Origin: Antedon mediterranea
Taxonomy: Eukaryota > Echinodermata > Crinoidea > Comatulida > Antedonidae
Assembly: GCF_964355755.1 (NCBI RefSeq)
Contig: NC_092672.1
Span: 3,474,001-3,538,000, forward strand
Direction: 5' to 3'
Length of the DNA stretch: 64,000 bases
Part shown: positions 13,301 to 28,300 of the stretch, piece after piece
Position numbering within the stretch: the first letter of the stretch is position 1
Layout: the number at the start of each line of letters is the position of its first letter
Program-made: the position numbers and the translations under genes
The notes under the pieces: model-generated
Databases searched by the model: none
What the model saw: only the letters and a program-made list of their open reading frames with translations
Told to the model about the DNA's origin: nothing

Positions 13301-16300
13301 AGTATCATACCTCACATTTTATTGAATGATCTAGTTGAAATAGCATAAAGTTTACCTTTGGTTTTTTTGCGTAGCTCCCTTAACCTGGCACGAATTCTTT
13401 TCCTCTCTTCAAACACCGTTTCTACTTCCAACTTTCGAGACAAAATAAAACAAAAACATTCATGCACATGCCATGCAAATTAGGTAAATTACGGAGGTCA
13501 AATTAGAAGACAGAGGTCAAATTGGAAGAAGTAGGTCATAACTTTATACAAAATGTTCCTTTTATTGCAACATCAGAATAAGGTACAACATAAAAACTTG
13601 TCAGGTAAGACATTCTAGTTGCCTATCAATATATAATATTAAAAACCCTTTAGGAGATCTCCTTGAATTATATTCAGCCATATACGATTTCTTCTATATT
13701 ATAATTAGGTTATTTTTGGATATCTTATTACTAGCAAGGTTGCCAAACATTACAGCGGAGACCCATGACACATGATCAAAATAGTTGTCTGCGTTTCAAA
13801 GCTTTCTGTCCTTCAAGATACTGTGGAAGATGGGTTTATTTGTCAGATACCTGGAAAAATTAATTCCACAAAAGTTGAAATATACTTGATTTAATGTGAA
13901 GTTAAGAGGAATAAGATATCCAAGAAGGCGGATCTTGTTGATCTGTAGGTTCTGCAACTGGTAAATAGCAAGACAGAAGTATTTGAGATAGAGTATTTAT
14001 TAAAGTAACCCAATATCATTTTTAAATGTTTTTTCCCGGAATTGAATAAAAAAGAAATAAAAACACGTAACTTCATGCAGTTTTTAAAAACCAAGATATC
14101 ATATTTATAAAGAAAATAAAAATAAAAATGCAACAATTGAAAATCATTCACAAATATATCAAAATACATTTTAAGGGGGTGGATGAGGAAAGAAGATGTG
14201 GTGGTAAACATGGCAACACTTTACCTTAGGAACTCACCTCTACTCTTTACTACTATAGCACTGATTTCAAAAGCATCTTTTATATTCCACATTTGTACAC
14301 AACATCACAATGCCAAGGATAAGAATATTCTTGATTCTATAGTTTTTTATGCAGGACAAACATTTGTCATATTGTAATTCAACTCAATTAACTAAAACTT
14401 ACCATTTTTTCCAGCTCGCCCACATTCTCCATATGTTCTATATCAGGCGCCATGATGCACGTTCTGGTACCGTTTCCCTGCTTAAAATATTCCTCGTCCT
14501 TTTTAGATAATTCACACTGAAAAACAATAGAACTGTTAGTGTTATCGACAATCTTTGCAGCAGTCAACGTCACATCACAAAAAAACATTCTTTGAACTTG
14601 GTAATTTTTTAGATAATTTTCTTATGAAATAACAAATCCAAACTTTCAGGAAAGCCTAGAATTTCGGGCCTGGCCATGCATGTCCGTTTTGGGAGAATCT
14701 TTGAATCACTGAAGAGCTTGTAACTCTTTTTCCACGATTACAGTTTTGTTTATAACGCCCACTAATCAAGGGTCAGATAGCTGATTTGATGTTGATGACT
14801 TTACAAATATACAGCTTCAATATCTTTGCATTGTTTGTTTTTCATGCTGCATGTTGTGACATATAAATCAGCAATGTTAAGATACTAACACTAACATAGA
14901 TTAATTAGGTTACAATAAAAATAATAACTAGATTTATTTCATCACATTTTAGGTTCTATGCATTGATTTAACAAAGATAATTTATTTTTTAAAAGATTTA
15001 CTGATTGATTGATTTTGTCGGAAATGTTCGTTATTTATAATAATATGAAAAACAGGATCTGGTAACGTAAATACAATAGCCGGTATCACTGCACATCAAG
15101 CCACTAAATAACAACCCGATCAAAGACACCTCCATATCCTTCCTATGCATGATAATGCATATAACCTAATAATTCTGTGTTAGATTTATGATTGATGTGT
15201 GAATAACAAATTATTATTATATGATCATATTTAAATTAGAAAAATGATTAAACTTCTACAATGTTTATTATTTTATCATACTTTAACTATCTAAACAGTG
15301 TTTTTTTTAGCACTGAAAGTGAAATTAAAAAATAACAAAACTAGAAAATAAACAAATAAAACACAATTAATTTAAGTTTCTATGAAAATTCATGCAATAT
15401 CTGCATTGGGCAAACTATTTAGCTTTGGTTTTTCATATGACCTCCAAGGTCAAACACAACAGATCAAAAGTGCATCCAACAGTTATAAAAGAAAGATGCA
15501 TATCAAAACAATTGATATAATTCACTGGTACATAAATAAATAAAATCTGTACTTTTTTCTCAATAATCAAAAGCAATATTTTAACTAAATTAATGTCAAT
15601 AAAAATTCAAACTGACACAGGTATTAGTACTTTTCTACATCACTATACCGTACTCATAAATTATAATAATAATATGTATTGTAGAAGAGGTCAATGACTT
15701 GAAGCATCTTAAGCTCTGTCTACACTATCGAACTAATTTGACAAAAAAAGTGTGATGTGCCTAAATATGGTAGTGATATGATCAAATATGGTAGTGATAA
15801 AACATCATGTCCATATATGGGCACATCACAGTTTTTTTTTTACATAAACTAGTGTAATAGTGTATAGACAGAGTTTAAGGATAGAATATAGAATTAAAAA
15901 AACCTTGTAGGCCTAATGAATTAAATACTTTATGCCTCTCTTTTTTTTTGGAGTCGCATACCATAACATTATTTAGGAGCATTTCTGTTCTATATAATTT
16001 TATAAGCATAAAAAAGATAATATTCTAAAATATTATTAATTAACAAAATGTGTGTGAATTTAATAAAATATTTTTTGGTTACAGCTATGAAGAAATGACT
16101 TCTTTATATGTAATCATTAATTGAAATGCTCAATTTTCTACAAAATACATTTCAACTTTGTTAATTATCTGTTCTTGAGTAACGGTGACTCAGATCGGGT
16201 TTCTTAAAGTCATGTTAAATCAAAAAGGCATCACGCACTGCTAATAAATTACTTAGATAGGTAACCAAGTCTTTTATATAAGCAACCATTGACGTCAGTA

Positions 16301-19300
16301 GTGATAACAAAGTTGTGGAGCTATTAAACATAACAAACTTAATACATGTAAAAGTTAATATAATATGTAATTTACTAAACTTTTCTTTAAAACAAATATA
16401 ATACTATAGACTTATATCATGGATGATTCTTAAGAAATGCTTTACATAAAATATAATCAAATATGCGATTCAAAATTGTTAACATTCTCAATACTGCGTC
16501 CATTCAACTTCATTTTTTAAAAGAATCACCATTGTCTATAGCTTTAGCTATATAAACCTGAATTTATCACTTACTATAATATTATAACGCAATTATTATG
16601 TTGTATTGCACATTTCAATTGAACTGCATAGCTAGGATTTTATTTAAAGGTTTAGTAAACCCTTGCTTCCACATACCTTGAATATCTCTACAACACTACA
16701 CTAACAAGCGATGTTATTGAAGATGACAAAAACATCTTTTAAATTTTATGAATGATTGATTTAGCTATTTAATATACCTCAAAATCAGAATGGGTTCTCT
16801 TAATATTAATAATGCATATTAATCATATGCAGAAACAGTATACAGTACTTTTAATCCATGGTATAAATAAAAATTGATAAATAAATGTAAAAAATTATTT
16901 TGTAAATATAAGGTACCTATAGTAGGATTTTAGTTGTTTTTAAAATTAATTAGTGTTCCATGACCTTCTCATCAAAATTAATGTCTCTCATTGTTGTGCT
17001 ATGTCAACATAATGTCAATGACGGCGAAATGTCCCCAATAATGGGGATAGCTATGCAAACAAGTAACAAGTAAGTAACCTGAACAGTAAAATATTGTCCA
17101 TATTCCGTCATTTTTTCACATAAAAAGGGCATGAAGAAGAAATGTATTAAAAGAAAAGAGAGAATGGAGTGGAACATAGGTTGAAGGGGTACATCAGTAT
17201 GTATTGTTTTTCTTTTATGAACATTAATTATTATAAATAGGTTTTGATGACGAGTTAAATTCTATAGCTTTTTATAGGTTTGTCCCCTGTATGGGGTTGG
17301 CCATAATCATTTCATTGCAAAGGTGACTAATATGAGTTCCCAAATCGAGTCTTATACACCAAGTATAATGCAATTTAGGTTGATGCTACGCTTTCTTCAA
17401 TATCCATTAGCAAATGAATCATAATATTTAATAAGAATAACCACATTATTAACACTCATTTGCCAACATTACATTATTTAATTACCGTAAACAAATCATT
17501 AAATCATTGTTAAATTATGAAATATTTACCAAATTATGTTGCAATCAAAATTAATTGGCTAATTATAAACTCATTAATCTTGTTAATTAAACCAAGTTGG
17601 GACTTTACTAAGTAACTTTACTTACAATGTTAGAAAAACTACTCAGTATAAGCATGGAGGTATAAGTATATTCCACATCATACCAATATAATCTGTGACT
17701 TTATGGTTGTACAGCAATCCCAGTTTCCTGGGTACAAATCCTACTGGACTCTATCAGGGCTGTAACAAGCATGAGGCAGACGAGGCGCTTGGCTTGTCTG
17801 ACATTTTCAATTTTCACCACCCACCCCAATTCCACAGCACAAATCGTCATATTTTATATATAAATTATAACATCTTTGCATCGTCTTGGGTTGTTTTTAA
17901 CCTCTCGCTACAGCCTTGTCTATACTATGACATTTCTGATGGCCATTTGTGAGTGCAATACATTTACACTAGATAAATGTAAACATGTATGATTATTTAT
18001 ATTAAGATATATTTTACATAAGTTAAAAAATGTAATAAGAAATATATTCAATTTATTTCAGAATGGATATAAACTCTTATCAAAGTTTAACATTAAAAAG
18101 GTAAGGGTATGATGATAAAAATTACTATAGCATATAATTATAAGAAACAGTATTTTAAAAAAAGGTATTTAGAAAAAAATTAAATTCAACAAAAAATGTT
18201 TTTAAGCAGGAATAAATAAAACTATTTAAACTATTTAGCAACAATGTAGAAATGCAACACTCTCTACATAAATATAGCGGTGTGACACAATTGACAGGTG
18301 AGGAGCATACCTTTGTATTAAATATGATTGTTGTTGTTTTGTTTCTACACATTCACTTTTAAAAGATGAACAATCTCATTTGAAAAAAAATTGAAAAAAA
18401 AAAATTGAAATACCTATTAAATATTATAAGGCATCTTCTTGGAAACTAGAAAGATGAGGAGGAATGTATAAATTCTTTATAAAATATTTCCAAATTGTTG
18501 ATATTGATTGGAATTTTTCTAGCCTCCCATGACAGGCACTGTAGTTTGCCTAAAGCACAATGTTCCTTACCATGAGGTCTTCTTGTGACTACACTGGCTT
18601 ACAGTTAAGCCATGGAGGTAGACCCTCATGGTAGCCTGTTCTTATAAAGCCTCTAAAACGGTAGTTCTGTGAAATCGTAAACCCCAACATTCTACTTTGT
18701 AATCCGACTTTTTCATGAATGTTTATTCTTTTGTAAATTTGGCTTTTACAATCTATTCTAGTTCTAATTTAAGTGTAAAACTCTTGTTGTTAATTGTTTA
18801 ATTGTTAAATTTGATTTGTGTATGTCTTACGACCTTGTCGAAAACACCATTGAGGTGAACAAGTGTTGACATGATTAAATAAAGTTTTTATTATTATTAT
18901 TATAGGAATACATTCTCCTTTGTGGGTATATTAACATTGCACATACTATACACTTCCCTTTATATACTTCTGGAGAATCACGAGCACATAGATCAATTGA
19001 CCATACGTAGGGTACGTTTAGAATTATTAATTTACTTGGGTATACTTGGTGTAATACCTACACATCAATTTTGTGATAATTAGTTCATGAGGAAAACTTA
19101 AATGGGTAAATTAATAACTAAGTCTGAATGGGTAATACTTTACTACACGTACACCAGACTGACTTACACATTGATGTTCATTCAGATGGAAGGTGAGCAA
19201 CACACAAGCCCTAGAATACTACTAGCTCCTAATTCAGGTACTTTATATGTAAACTTTTCAAAACAATGAATGTACAGTACTTTGGTAAGATATTTTGTAA

Positions 19301-22300
19301 TTTATGGCCTAAAACTATTGTATAAAACTTCTTTTTCTGCCTTAGAGGTAGTTAAACTTTTGAAGACAACAAGAAAATGATATGAATAAATACGAAAAAA
19401 ACCCGCTATTTTCTCCATTGCAATATTGTGGTTTAACTTCTACATTCAAACATGCCTAATGTTCCAACAGATATACAATAGCTCTGAAATGTAGTTATAT
19501 CAGAGTTAAGGAGGTTAATATTACAGTTTTAGTAACTGATCACATCAGTACTGTTTTAGGCCTACTTTTGTTGGTTGTAACATTAGCTAATTACAGTAGC
19601 TCTATTTTTGGTTGCCTAGCTTTAACGTGTGTGTGCGGAGACAGTTTAATATTATAGAGTCTTTAGCCCACTACAAATTAAGAACATTCCCATGTATTAC
19701 AACACTGAATAATTAATATTACATATAATAACATTATAATATGATACAGTAAATCAAAACAAAATTTAATCTAAATAATCTAGTATAAATGTAAACATTA
19801 ATTTATATCACAAAACCAAATAGGAAGAAGAACCTTTCTGGTGAAAGTTTACCTTAAAATTAACTGTAAGTAATCCTTTATAGATGTCACATCAATCATA
19901 ATGTCATTTAAAACAAACCACTTTTGATCTTTCTCGTAAAAAAATGAATGAATCAGGCTGATAAACGGCAAGATATGAAACACAACCCCTGCTCATCAGA
20001 AGAACTTACACCAGCTGGATTTTGATGGAGAACAGTGCATTTTGTATAGTTTCATCCTAGGTTGCTAATTGAGATGCAGATAGGAGGTTTGGTTACCACT
20101 GAGAAACAGCTCAAATTAAACGTGAATTTACATATTAGGAGACAAGATGTCTTTTACAAGTCAAAAAATTTAGAGCATTTTGCTGAAAACTTACAGCTTC
20201 CATCTGAGCAGAACAAAAGAATTTTTCCAACGATAAAACTATCAGGAAAATGTTAATTTTCTTTGCAGGGATGAGACTGGGGAGGGGGAGGAGGGTTTGG
20301 GTACCTAGGGATGCACACTCTATTCTTCGACAGCTAAAATTAAATGTTATATCCATTTTTTATATTAAATTAAAACAAAATATTGGATCCACTCTTGCTT
20401 TGTGGTTTATCATTTGTAGAAAATTTGTCATTTTAATTTATTAAAATAAATATTAATTGATTGCTGTAATTTCATTAGAATGTTGTACTTAATTCATAAT
20501 AAAAAGAGAATACACTTATATCCAAGAATCTATTTTAATTGCGTCATATAGATACTTAAATCACATACCATAGCTAGGTCTCATCACCCATCATGCAACA
20601 GTAGAATCTGCCAATCATAGCAAAGGTGACGTAATTACTGGTATTGTAATATTACACAAGAACCTAATCAAGGGACACCATCACATCAAGCCTATAAAAC
20701 AATGTAGGCCTACAGCAATGGGAGAAGTTCTGTTAAACAAACCCCATTTCCAGTCAACCCTGTTCGCTAACTCTTAAACCATCACAAAGTAAATTTTCCA
20801 AGAGATAAATATTAAACAAAAAATTAAAGAGATGCAATCATAAAATGCATTCCTACCAGGACAAGAGAGTTTGACATCTGTAAAACTTTCGTCTACTATT
20901 AATTTGGACAGAGATGTTAATTTTTAAGGATTTATTTGTTTTTAAATAGGGTTACCACCAGGTGTCCATTGCACCTGTATTTAGCACTAATTACTTGATT
21001 TTATTGATTAATTGTTCATAAACCTTGGGCTTAAAATGATGGTTTTAGGAATTATTATATGTGACTTTGTGTTTTTAATGGATATATTTAATGAATTATT
21101 GTAATATGTGTGTATGGAAATTATTGATGTATATTATTATTTTGACATTACAATATCTGTATTCTATATTTTTCAGAAGAGAATTTCTAATCAAAAATAG
21201 ATCCTCAGAAGAATTTAATTAATCTGGGGTAAACGTGAAAACATACATCAGATAATAACAACGTAACTGAACTCTAATGACGAAATAGTAATATTACTCC
21301 ATCACTTTATACATCAACTACAATTCCTTTAATCCGTTAAAATACTTTTAAACCAACGATTATCTCTTCCTAGTTAAAGGCATCTTTTCCATGGCAACCA
21401 GAATGCTTATGGCTGTTTAAATCTAACTTTCTCTTTAACGTGTTCCAGATTATATCAGTGCTAACACATTTTGACACTTCATTTAAGATTTGGGTTAAAG
21501 TTGATGATTGGTAAAGTTTTAACTAAACTATGATTGAGAAAATCCTTTGTTATGAAATGATAAAATATTCAATTTCTCAATGTTGTACTTCTCCCATATG
21601 AAAATATTTGTATATTTATCATAAGCAAATGTAATGACAAAAAATATAATTTCTATAGTAAGTCCAAAAATAAAACAATAAATCTATTTCTCTCTGTGAC
21701 TTATTCAGTATACATGGTACTATATACTACAAAAAAAATAAATAAAAATAAAAAATATCACCTATAATATTATTAGTGTAACTGTATACTAATAAAAACA
21801 AAATAACAATACAATAATTCAGTGCATTTTAAATATTATATTACAAATAACATATAAAAAAGAAAAGAAGCTTACAAGTAGTCAGCCACTAACAATATAA
21901 ATGTATACAGTAACTCCCTGAGGACAGGTCAGTAAATATAAGAACTATATACCCAATACATTGGTATCTCCACAGTAGCATCTATGCCCTATGCACCTAC
22001 TTATGGCAACAGTGCATCTGTCTATCTACTATCAAGACAACATGCTCAGAATGATAAGTAGGCTAGCTCAGTGCCAGCCAATGCCATATAAGGAGCTACT
22101 ATGCAACTAGACTTTAGTATACAGACTCTTGGTGGTAGTTGGTTGAAATTTAAGTCTGGATTTCTAACCAGGTAACTTTTCTATATAAAAATATTTCAAA
22201 TCACAATGGTTTGTGGACAACAATTACATTTCATAGGAATTGATTTTTTATTGAGTTAATACTAAAAAAAAAAAAAATGTAAAATATTATCCCCAATTTT

Positions 22301-25300
22301 ATTTTTAATGATTATTTAATATAAAAAAAAAAAATATGAAAGACTACTTTATAACAAAATAATTGGTAATCATTTCGTTGTGTTGATATTAAAAAATTCA
22401 TTTCTATGCAAAAGTTGGATGCTTAAAAAAATATATACTTTCAAAAAAATTACATTTTCCAAAATTATTTTACCACCATCTAAATTTGTTATATTAATTA
22501 TTTTCATTTTTTGTATGTTTTAAGTTTTTATTAGAGTGACATGCTTTATCGGCCACAGATCATCTTTTGCCACTCCTTGGCGCAATCAAGCTATTAGATG
22601 TTTTGTTAAAATGTTTGCTGAAAATTAATTTTAACAAATGTAAAATGTGTCTGAAAAAATAATGTTTCTCAACTTACCTTTTCTAGTTCACTGAGATCGA
22701 TTTCAATTTCAATTTCCATAGGATTCCCGTTTTGATCCATGCTATTGGTCACTGGCATTCTTGATGTGTCCATCGTATCTTCCATTAATGACTTTGTCTT
22801 GAGGGCGCCTTTAGTGATCGGTTCCAAACACATGGAATGATTTTTTGTTAAGGAAATCTTTGATTCAATTTCAGGATTCTCAGTGTTCGAGTTAATTTTC
22901 AGTTTAAGTTGTTTTCTGTTCCCAAACGGCGAATTCAACCTTGTAAGCTGATCAAATTTTTTAAACGATGGGTTGGTTTCCGTTTTATTTTGTTGCGTAT
23001 CTTTCTTGACCGATGTTTGAATTGGTTTGTACCGTTCCAATACACTTTTTGGAGTATTTGACAAAACAATACCAGTTATTTTCGATGGCGATTGAGTCTT
23101 ACTCGATATAAATGGACTGTTAGCTTGGTTCTTTGCTTCAATAAATTTAGACACTCTATCTTTGTTGATACCCAATGGCGATGAAGAATAGTTTTTTTTT
23201 GGAGTTGAAACATCACAATTAAACTTAGCAGCAAAACCACTTACTTTCCCTTTAGCTATTCCTGAAATAAAAGACAATTACAGATTAGACGGTATCATGA
23301 AGTTCTCTTGCAGACTGAAAAAAATACTTTTTAAAATTCTTGTTCATAACAGTATCTAAATTAAAAACCATTTAATTCTATGATCATTTATTTTGAAAGA
23401 GGGCGCTAGACTACTAGACTGCCATATACAAACATACATAAATGCAATGCAAGAAGACATATTTGCTAAAGAAAAAATAAATCTATAAATAAAATCTATG
23501 AAATAGTTTATCAAATAATTCTTTTGAATACTGGTAAAATGTACCTTTGATTATTTTTGCGTCTCGTTCAGGTGTTGATTTGTGTGAGGAATTTGTGTTT
23601 GCAGCACCTCCAAATTGAAATTTGTTCCTCATGCTAGTGACTTTATTATTAGGAGAGCAAATGCTTCCAGAGCGTGACGACTGTGGCGTCGATGTCGGAG
23701 TGGAAGCACGAGATCCGAATACTGACGATGATCTGGAGTTACTGTTGCTAGAGTCAAAAACAGGAGTTTTGATGTCACTAAGAAACATTGTTGTCTTTGA
23801 TAGCATTCTCCTTTTTGGTTCTCTGGTCATTCCAATGTCCAGTTCTTCATGGTCACTCCGACTTCTTAGGTTTCTACTTCCCGGTCGTGATTCCTGTTGA
23901 TCGCTACTGGTACTGGATGTCCTGCTTGATGTGACAGAATCTGGTTTCCTCTGCAATACATCTGCATCATCTCTGCTATTTGTGGAAAGTTTCTGAAGAT
24001 CTTTTTGTGGAAGTGCATTTAATATGGATTCCGAATCAATTTCTGACATACTTTGCTGATTTTCTGTTGCCGATTGCTCAACATCAAGTGGCAACATATC
24101 ATCAACGCGTTCAAAATCAAGAGAAATAACTGATGGTTCTGCAGTGTCATCTTGTAAAAGCAAAGTGTTCTTAGATGGATTGACTGCAATCTCCACACTG
24201 GTGGATGCTGGTGTGGTATCATCATCTGGTGTGGAATCGTTATCTGGTGTAGTACCATCTGGTGTGGTATCATCATCTGGTGTGGAATCATCATCTGGTG
24301 TGGAATCATCATCTGGTGTGGAATCATCATCTGGTATGGAATCGTCATCTGGTGTGGCATCGACATCTGGCATAGGAACATCTTGTGTGGCATGATTCTC
24401 TAATGTGGCATACCTATCAAGACCTTCATTTGCATCAAGATCTGGTCTTGCATCAATATCTGGTGTACTGTTATCTTCTGGATCCAATCCATTTAAGGCT
24501 TTCTCAATCTCTCCACTAGTCATTGGTAGCACAATTGCACTCTCCACTGGTTGCTCTTCATCAGGTCTGATATCAATTATTTCCACTACAGTACCATCTG
24601 TTATATCTAGATCTCTGTGACAATGTGTACATGAGTTGGACAATGAGTGTTCAACACTAACATGTAGTCCATCTAAGTCTGGTAATACTGTATCTGGTGC
24701 ATTGTCAACAAACATGTCATGCTTGGATGATTCTATAACTGGAAATTGAATCTCTCCCACATCTACTGCTGGTAACTCCTCTGTCACAAAATCCATTTCC
24801 TCTGAATTATCTTCAAGTTCTTCTTTTACATTGACCTCTAACACATTACCAAAGTCTTCATTTTCCAGTTCACATTCTGTAACAATAGAAAAACAAGTGT
24901 TAGATCCTAAGTACGGCAGGTAGTCCTACAAACTTTTCTTCAAACTTCCTCAAATGTTAAAGGGAAGTGTTCTTAGATCCAACGTACTGTAAGCCTACAT
25001 ACCTGAAATCTTGGGCTGAACTTGCAAGCCTTGTTGAAGCAATGTACTCATGCCTTCTATGGCTTTTTCAAAAGCTGCAAACTGTGTTGGGTATACTGCT
25101 TTCTGCTCCTCTTGCTCAACATCATCTGTATCCTTATCACCTGCACAAAATAATTAGGAGACACCATTTTCTGATAGGTGTGCTCAACAAAATGTTTTAC
25201 GTAATTCAGAGATACAGGGCTATAATTGTTGGTTTATTCAGGTAAGTAAGGCAGAAAATAAACAATCTTATTGTATACGAACATTAGTTTTTTAAACAAT

Positions 25301-28300
25301 TGCCTACTTACATTGAGGGACTTCAAACTCGATTTGAATTGTCTGGCAATCTGGCATTTTTGCCTCCTCTTCGGATTCCGCCTCTTCATCAACATCTTCT
25401 GAATCTAGAATTTGTTCTCCATCTGCTGTTAGTTCAGAATCACAAACACTTGGTGTTGCCATAGTAACCTCATCTTGCTGAGGTTTAACGCGTTCTTGCC
25501 CTTCTACAAAAATAAAAAAAATTATTTATTTACAATTCCAAAAATGCTGAACGACTGGAATTTTTTGACTAGCAAGCGAGTTTTAAAATACAACATTTTA
25601 CAAAAAAAAATAAAAAATTATAATCAACTTAAAATGATATACCAACTGGGTAAAGTTATAAATCCGATTGAGATGTTTGGAAAAGTATGGAACTTACCTC
25701 GGTGATGTCTCCTTAAAAGCCTGAGGGCAGTACGTATGCGTCGTCTCTCATCCACATCTTCACAATCATCAAGCTTTTGAAAACAAACAAGAAATGTGTT
25801 ATTCTAATATACTGTACATGTTATATACAGATAAAACATAATAAATTTATAGATAATATAACACATTTCACTGTGTGAATCAATAGTATGTATACAGACA
25901 TAAAAGTTTGGATTTAATTTATGAATAAAGCTTGGTTCCCACTACAGACGTATCGCAAGCATGTAACGTAACATAAGTGAGTTGATCAATCACAAGTGAT
26001 GAATTATTCGAACAGTCAACTGTCATTGATCAACTCGCTTGCTGTGCGTCTACGTCTTCGCGTTGCGTCCTAGTTGGAACCAAGCTTAATAAATAGGGGT
26101 TGCTGTCTTTATTTCAAATAAGGCCATTAAATATCAAATAAATTAATAATAAATCCATCATATTTTTAAATTCTTTTTTTCAGTACTTACTTACTATAAG
26201 TCAGTCCTCCCTCATTCTATAATACTTTAGAGCACTGAATGAACTTTTTACTTTTCTGTTTTTGTTTTGTATTGTATTGTGCTATAATCTCAGAGCAACA
26301 CAATTTTCCAAATAATGTTATGATAATGAATATAATAAAGTACAAAACCATTCTCAGGTAAAAGAAATAAGAATTATGAATTTATTTGTTTCTTTTATTC
26401 AGACATCTGTAAAAACAATTTACAGAATTATAAATTATTTGGTTACCAGTTTCTGTAACTGATTGATGTCTGTGATGTCCTCAATATCAAGTGTTTCACC
26501 AACATCCTGCTCTTCATGGTCATCAACTTGTTTATTGACCTCTGACCCAGTCTCTGGTACCTCAAATGCAATCTGAATTGTAGTTAGCTCCTTAAAAATA
26601 ATAATTTGTAACCAATTTAGTAATCTGTGAACGTAAAAGAGGAGGTACAATAAAGGCTACAGATTGGTACTTTACTTTGATGTTTGGAGTGAAAGTCGTA
26701 ATTACATAATAATGTATGAAAAAAATTGTTGAAAGCTAAAATCAAGAAAATGTTAATATAGTTTTGAACGCATCAATAATTGTAAGGGCGTGTGGAGAAG
26801 TGTATTGGACGTTTAGCTACTGATCGCAAGACCGTGCGTTCGAATCCAACGCTCGTCACATTGCTTGTATCATTAGGAAAGATACTTTTCTTATGTTTGG
26901 CTCTCTTCCCCCAGGTGTACAAATGGGTACAAGACACAACTTTGCACCAAATACTACTGCATTATGGGAGTATATTTCCATACATGTTTTATCTAAAACT
27001 GACCGGGTTATATGTACAGCGCTTAGAGGTTTCACAACATTGGACGCTTTATAAATCCAGGATATTATTATTACCATTATTATTAATTTAATTTCAATTT
27101 ATTTATATCATATAACCAGATTGGTATATATAATATAAATTCCAACATGCTATAGACATAGTAAAAAATTAAACTCCTCAGAAAAAACAACAGAATATTA
27201 GTAGTACCCACAGCAAACAAAAGGTTATCAAAATGTTTCTGGAAACTTAAAACAACATGAACTTGGACTAAACATAAATAAATTCAGATCTCAATTTCAA
27301 AACTGCGGATGCAATTAACGATACAAAAACAAACTGAACTAGTATCAATATTGTCAGTTGAGTAGAAAATTAAATACAAAAACACCAAGTCTGTCAATAA
27401 ATACAATTTAAAACATCTAAGCCTGGGAGAGTTGTCAATCACTATTACGCTTAAAATCTCACCTTTTATACCAGATAATACTGTAATCCTATCTTAAATC
27501 AAAGTATAACCAATATACTGTAAGTCACTGTGAAATAATATATAAATCACAAAACAACTGATTGGTTTTTATATCAATAATAAATAATAAGAATGTTACT
27601 TTATTTGTTTACCTTTTGTTTATATTATCCTACAGTGATATCAGTACTATGATACTGAAGGTTTTGTTCACAATAAAAACATAAATAAATAAAAATAAAA
27701 TAGCTAATGTTAAATAAATATTTAAATCAATAGGATTAGCCCTTTGAAACATCCTCCTATGGTGGGATTCGAACCAGCACCTTCTTAGCAAAAGCTGTGT
27801 TAAGACAAAACAGTAATAATAATAATATGTATGAATCTAGGCCTATATTAATTTTCTATCCACAATAGAGTCTATAGATACAAATGTTGAATTTATATAA
27901 ATAATAAATAAATGGGATCAGCGCTTTGAAACATCCTCTGGTAGGATTCTATGAGTAACCTTCTTAACTTTTATGACAACAAAGTAACATGTATGAATCT
28001 AGCCTATCATTAATCTCCTGTCTACAATAGAGTCTAGTTACATCAATCCTGTTTGTGTAGACCTATTGTTTTTTTGGTTCAACTTTGCACTCCCTGGCAT
28101 GACAACTGTTCCGAGAATGTTTAAGTACACCAAAGAATGCCTTTTTCGTCGTCCGGTACGATTTCAATTGATATAAATTTGAGTAAAAAATGTAAATAAA
28201 AAAAACAATGTAAACCCTGCTATATATTAAAGAGAATAAAAAATGACAAAAATATGAGTATATTTTATTTAATAGTTTTATCGTTATCGTTATATGGCAT

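Larger units (their letters stand above)
14517..22677 (-). other. 8.2-kb smoothelin intron
   Basis: No further coding exon is supported. Recognisable content is a family B MITE (15711-15877) and a retroelement 3' end (18520-18905). The rest is AT-rich unique-looking sequence. Short open frames such as 20062-20256 and 17695-17952 lack splice or family support. Confidence 0.55.

Noticed and set aside
20062-20444. Short open frames in the 8.2-kb smoothelin intron
   Set aside because: No splice sites, no recognisable domain, and composition like the surrounding AT-rich intron.
24019-24395. Open frames in the TPDDD region on other frames and the plus strand
   Set aside because: They are shadows of the 15-bp coding minisatellite in the smoothelin exon.
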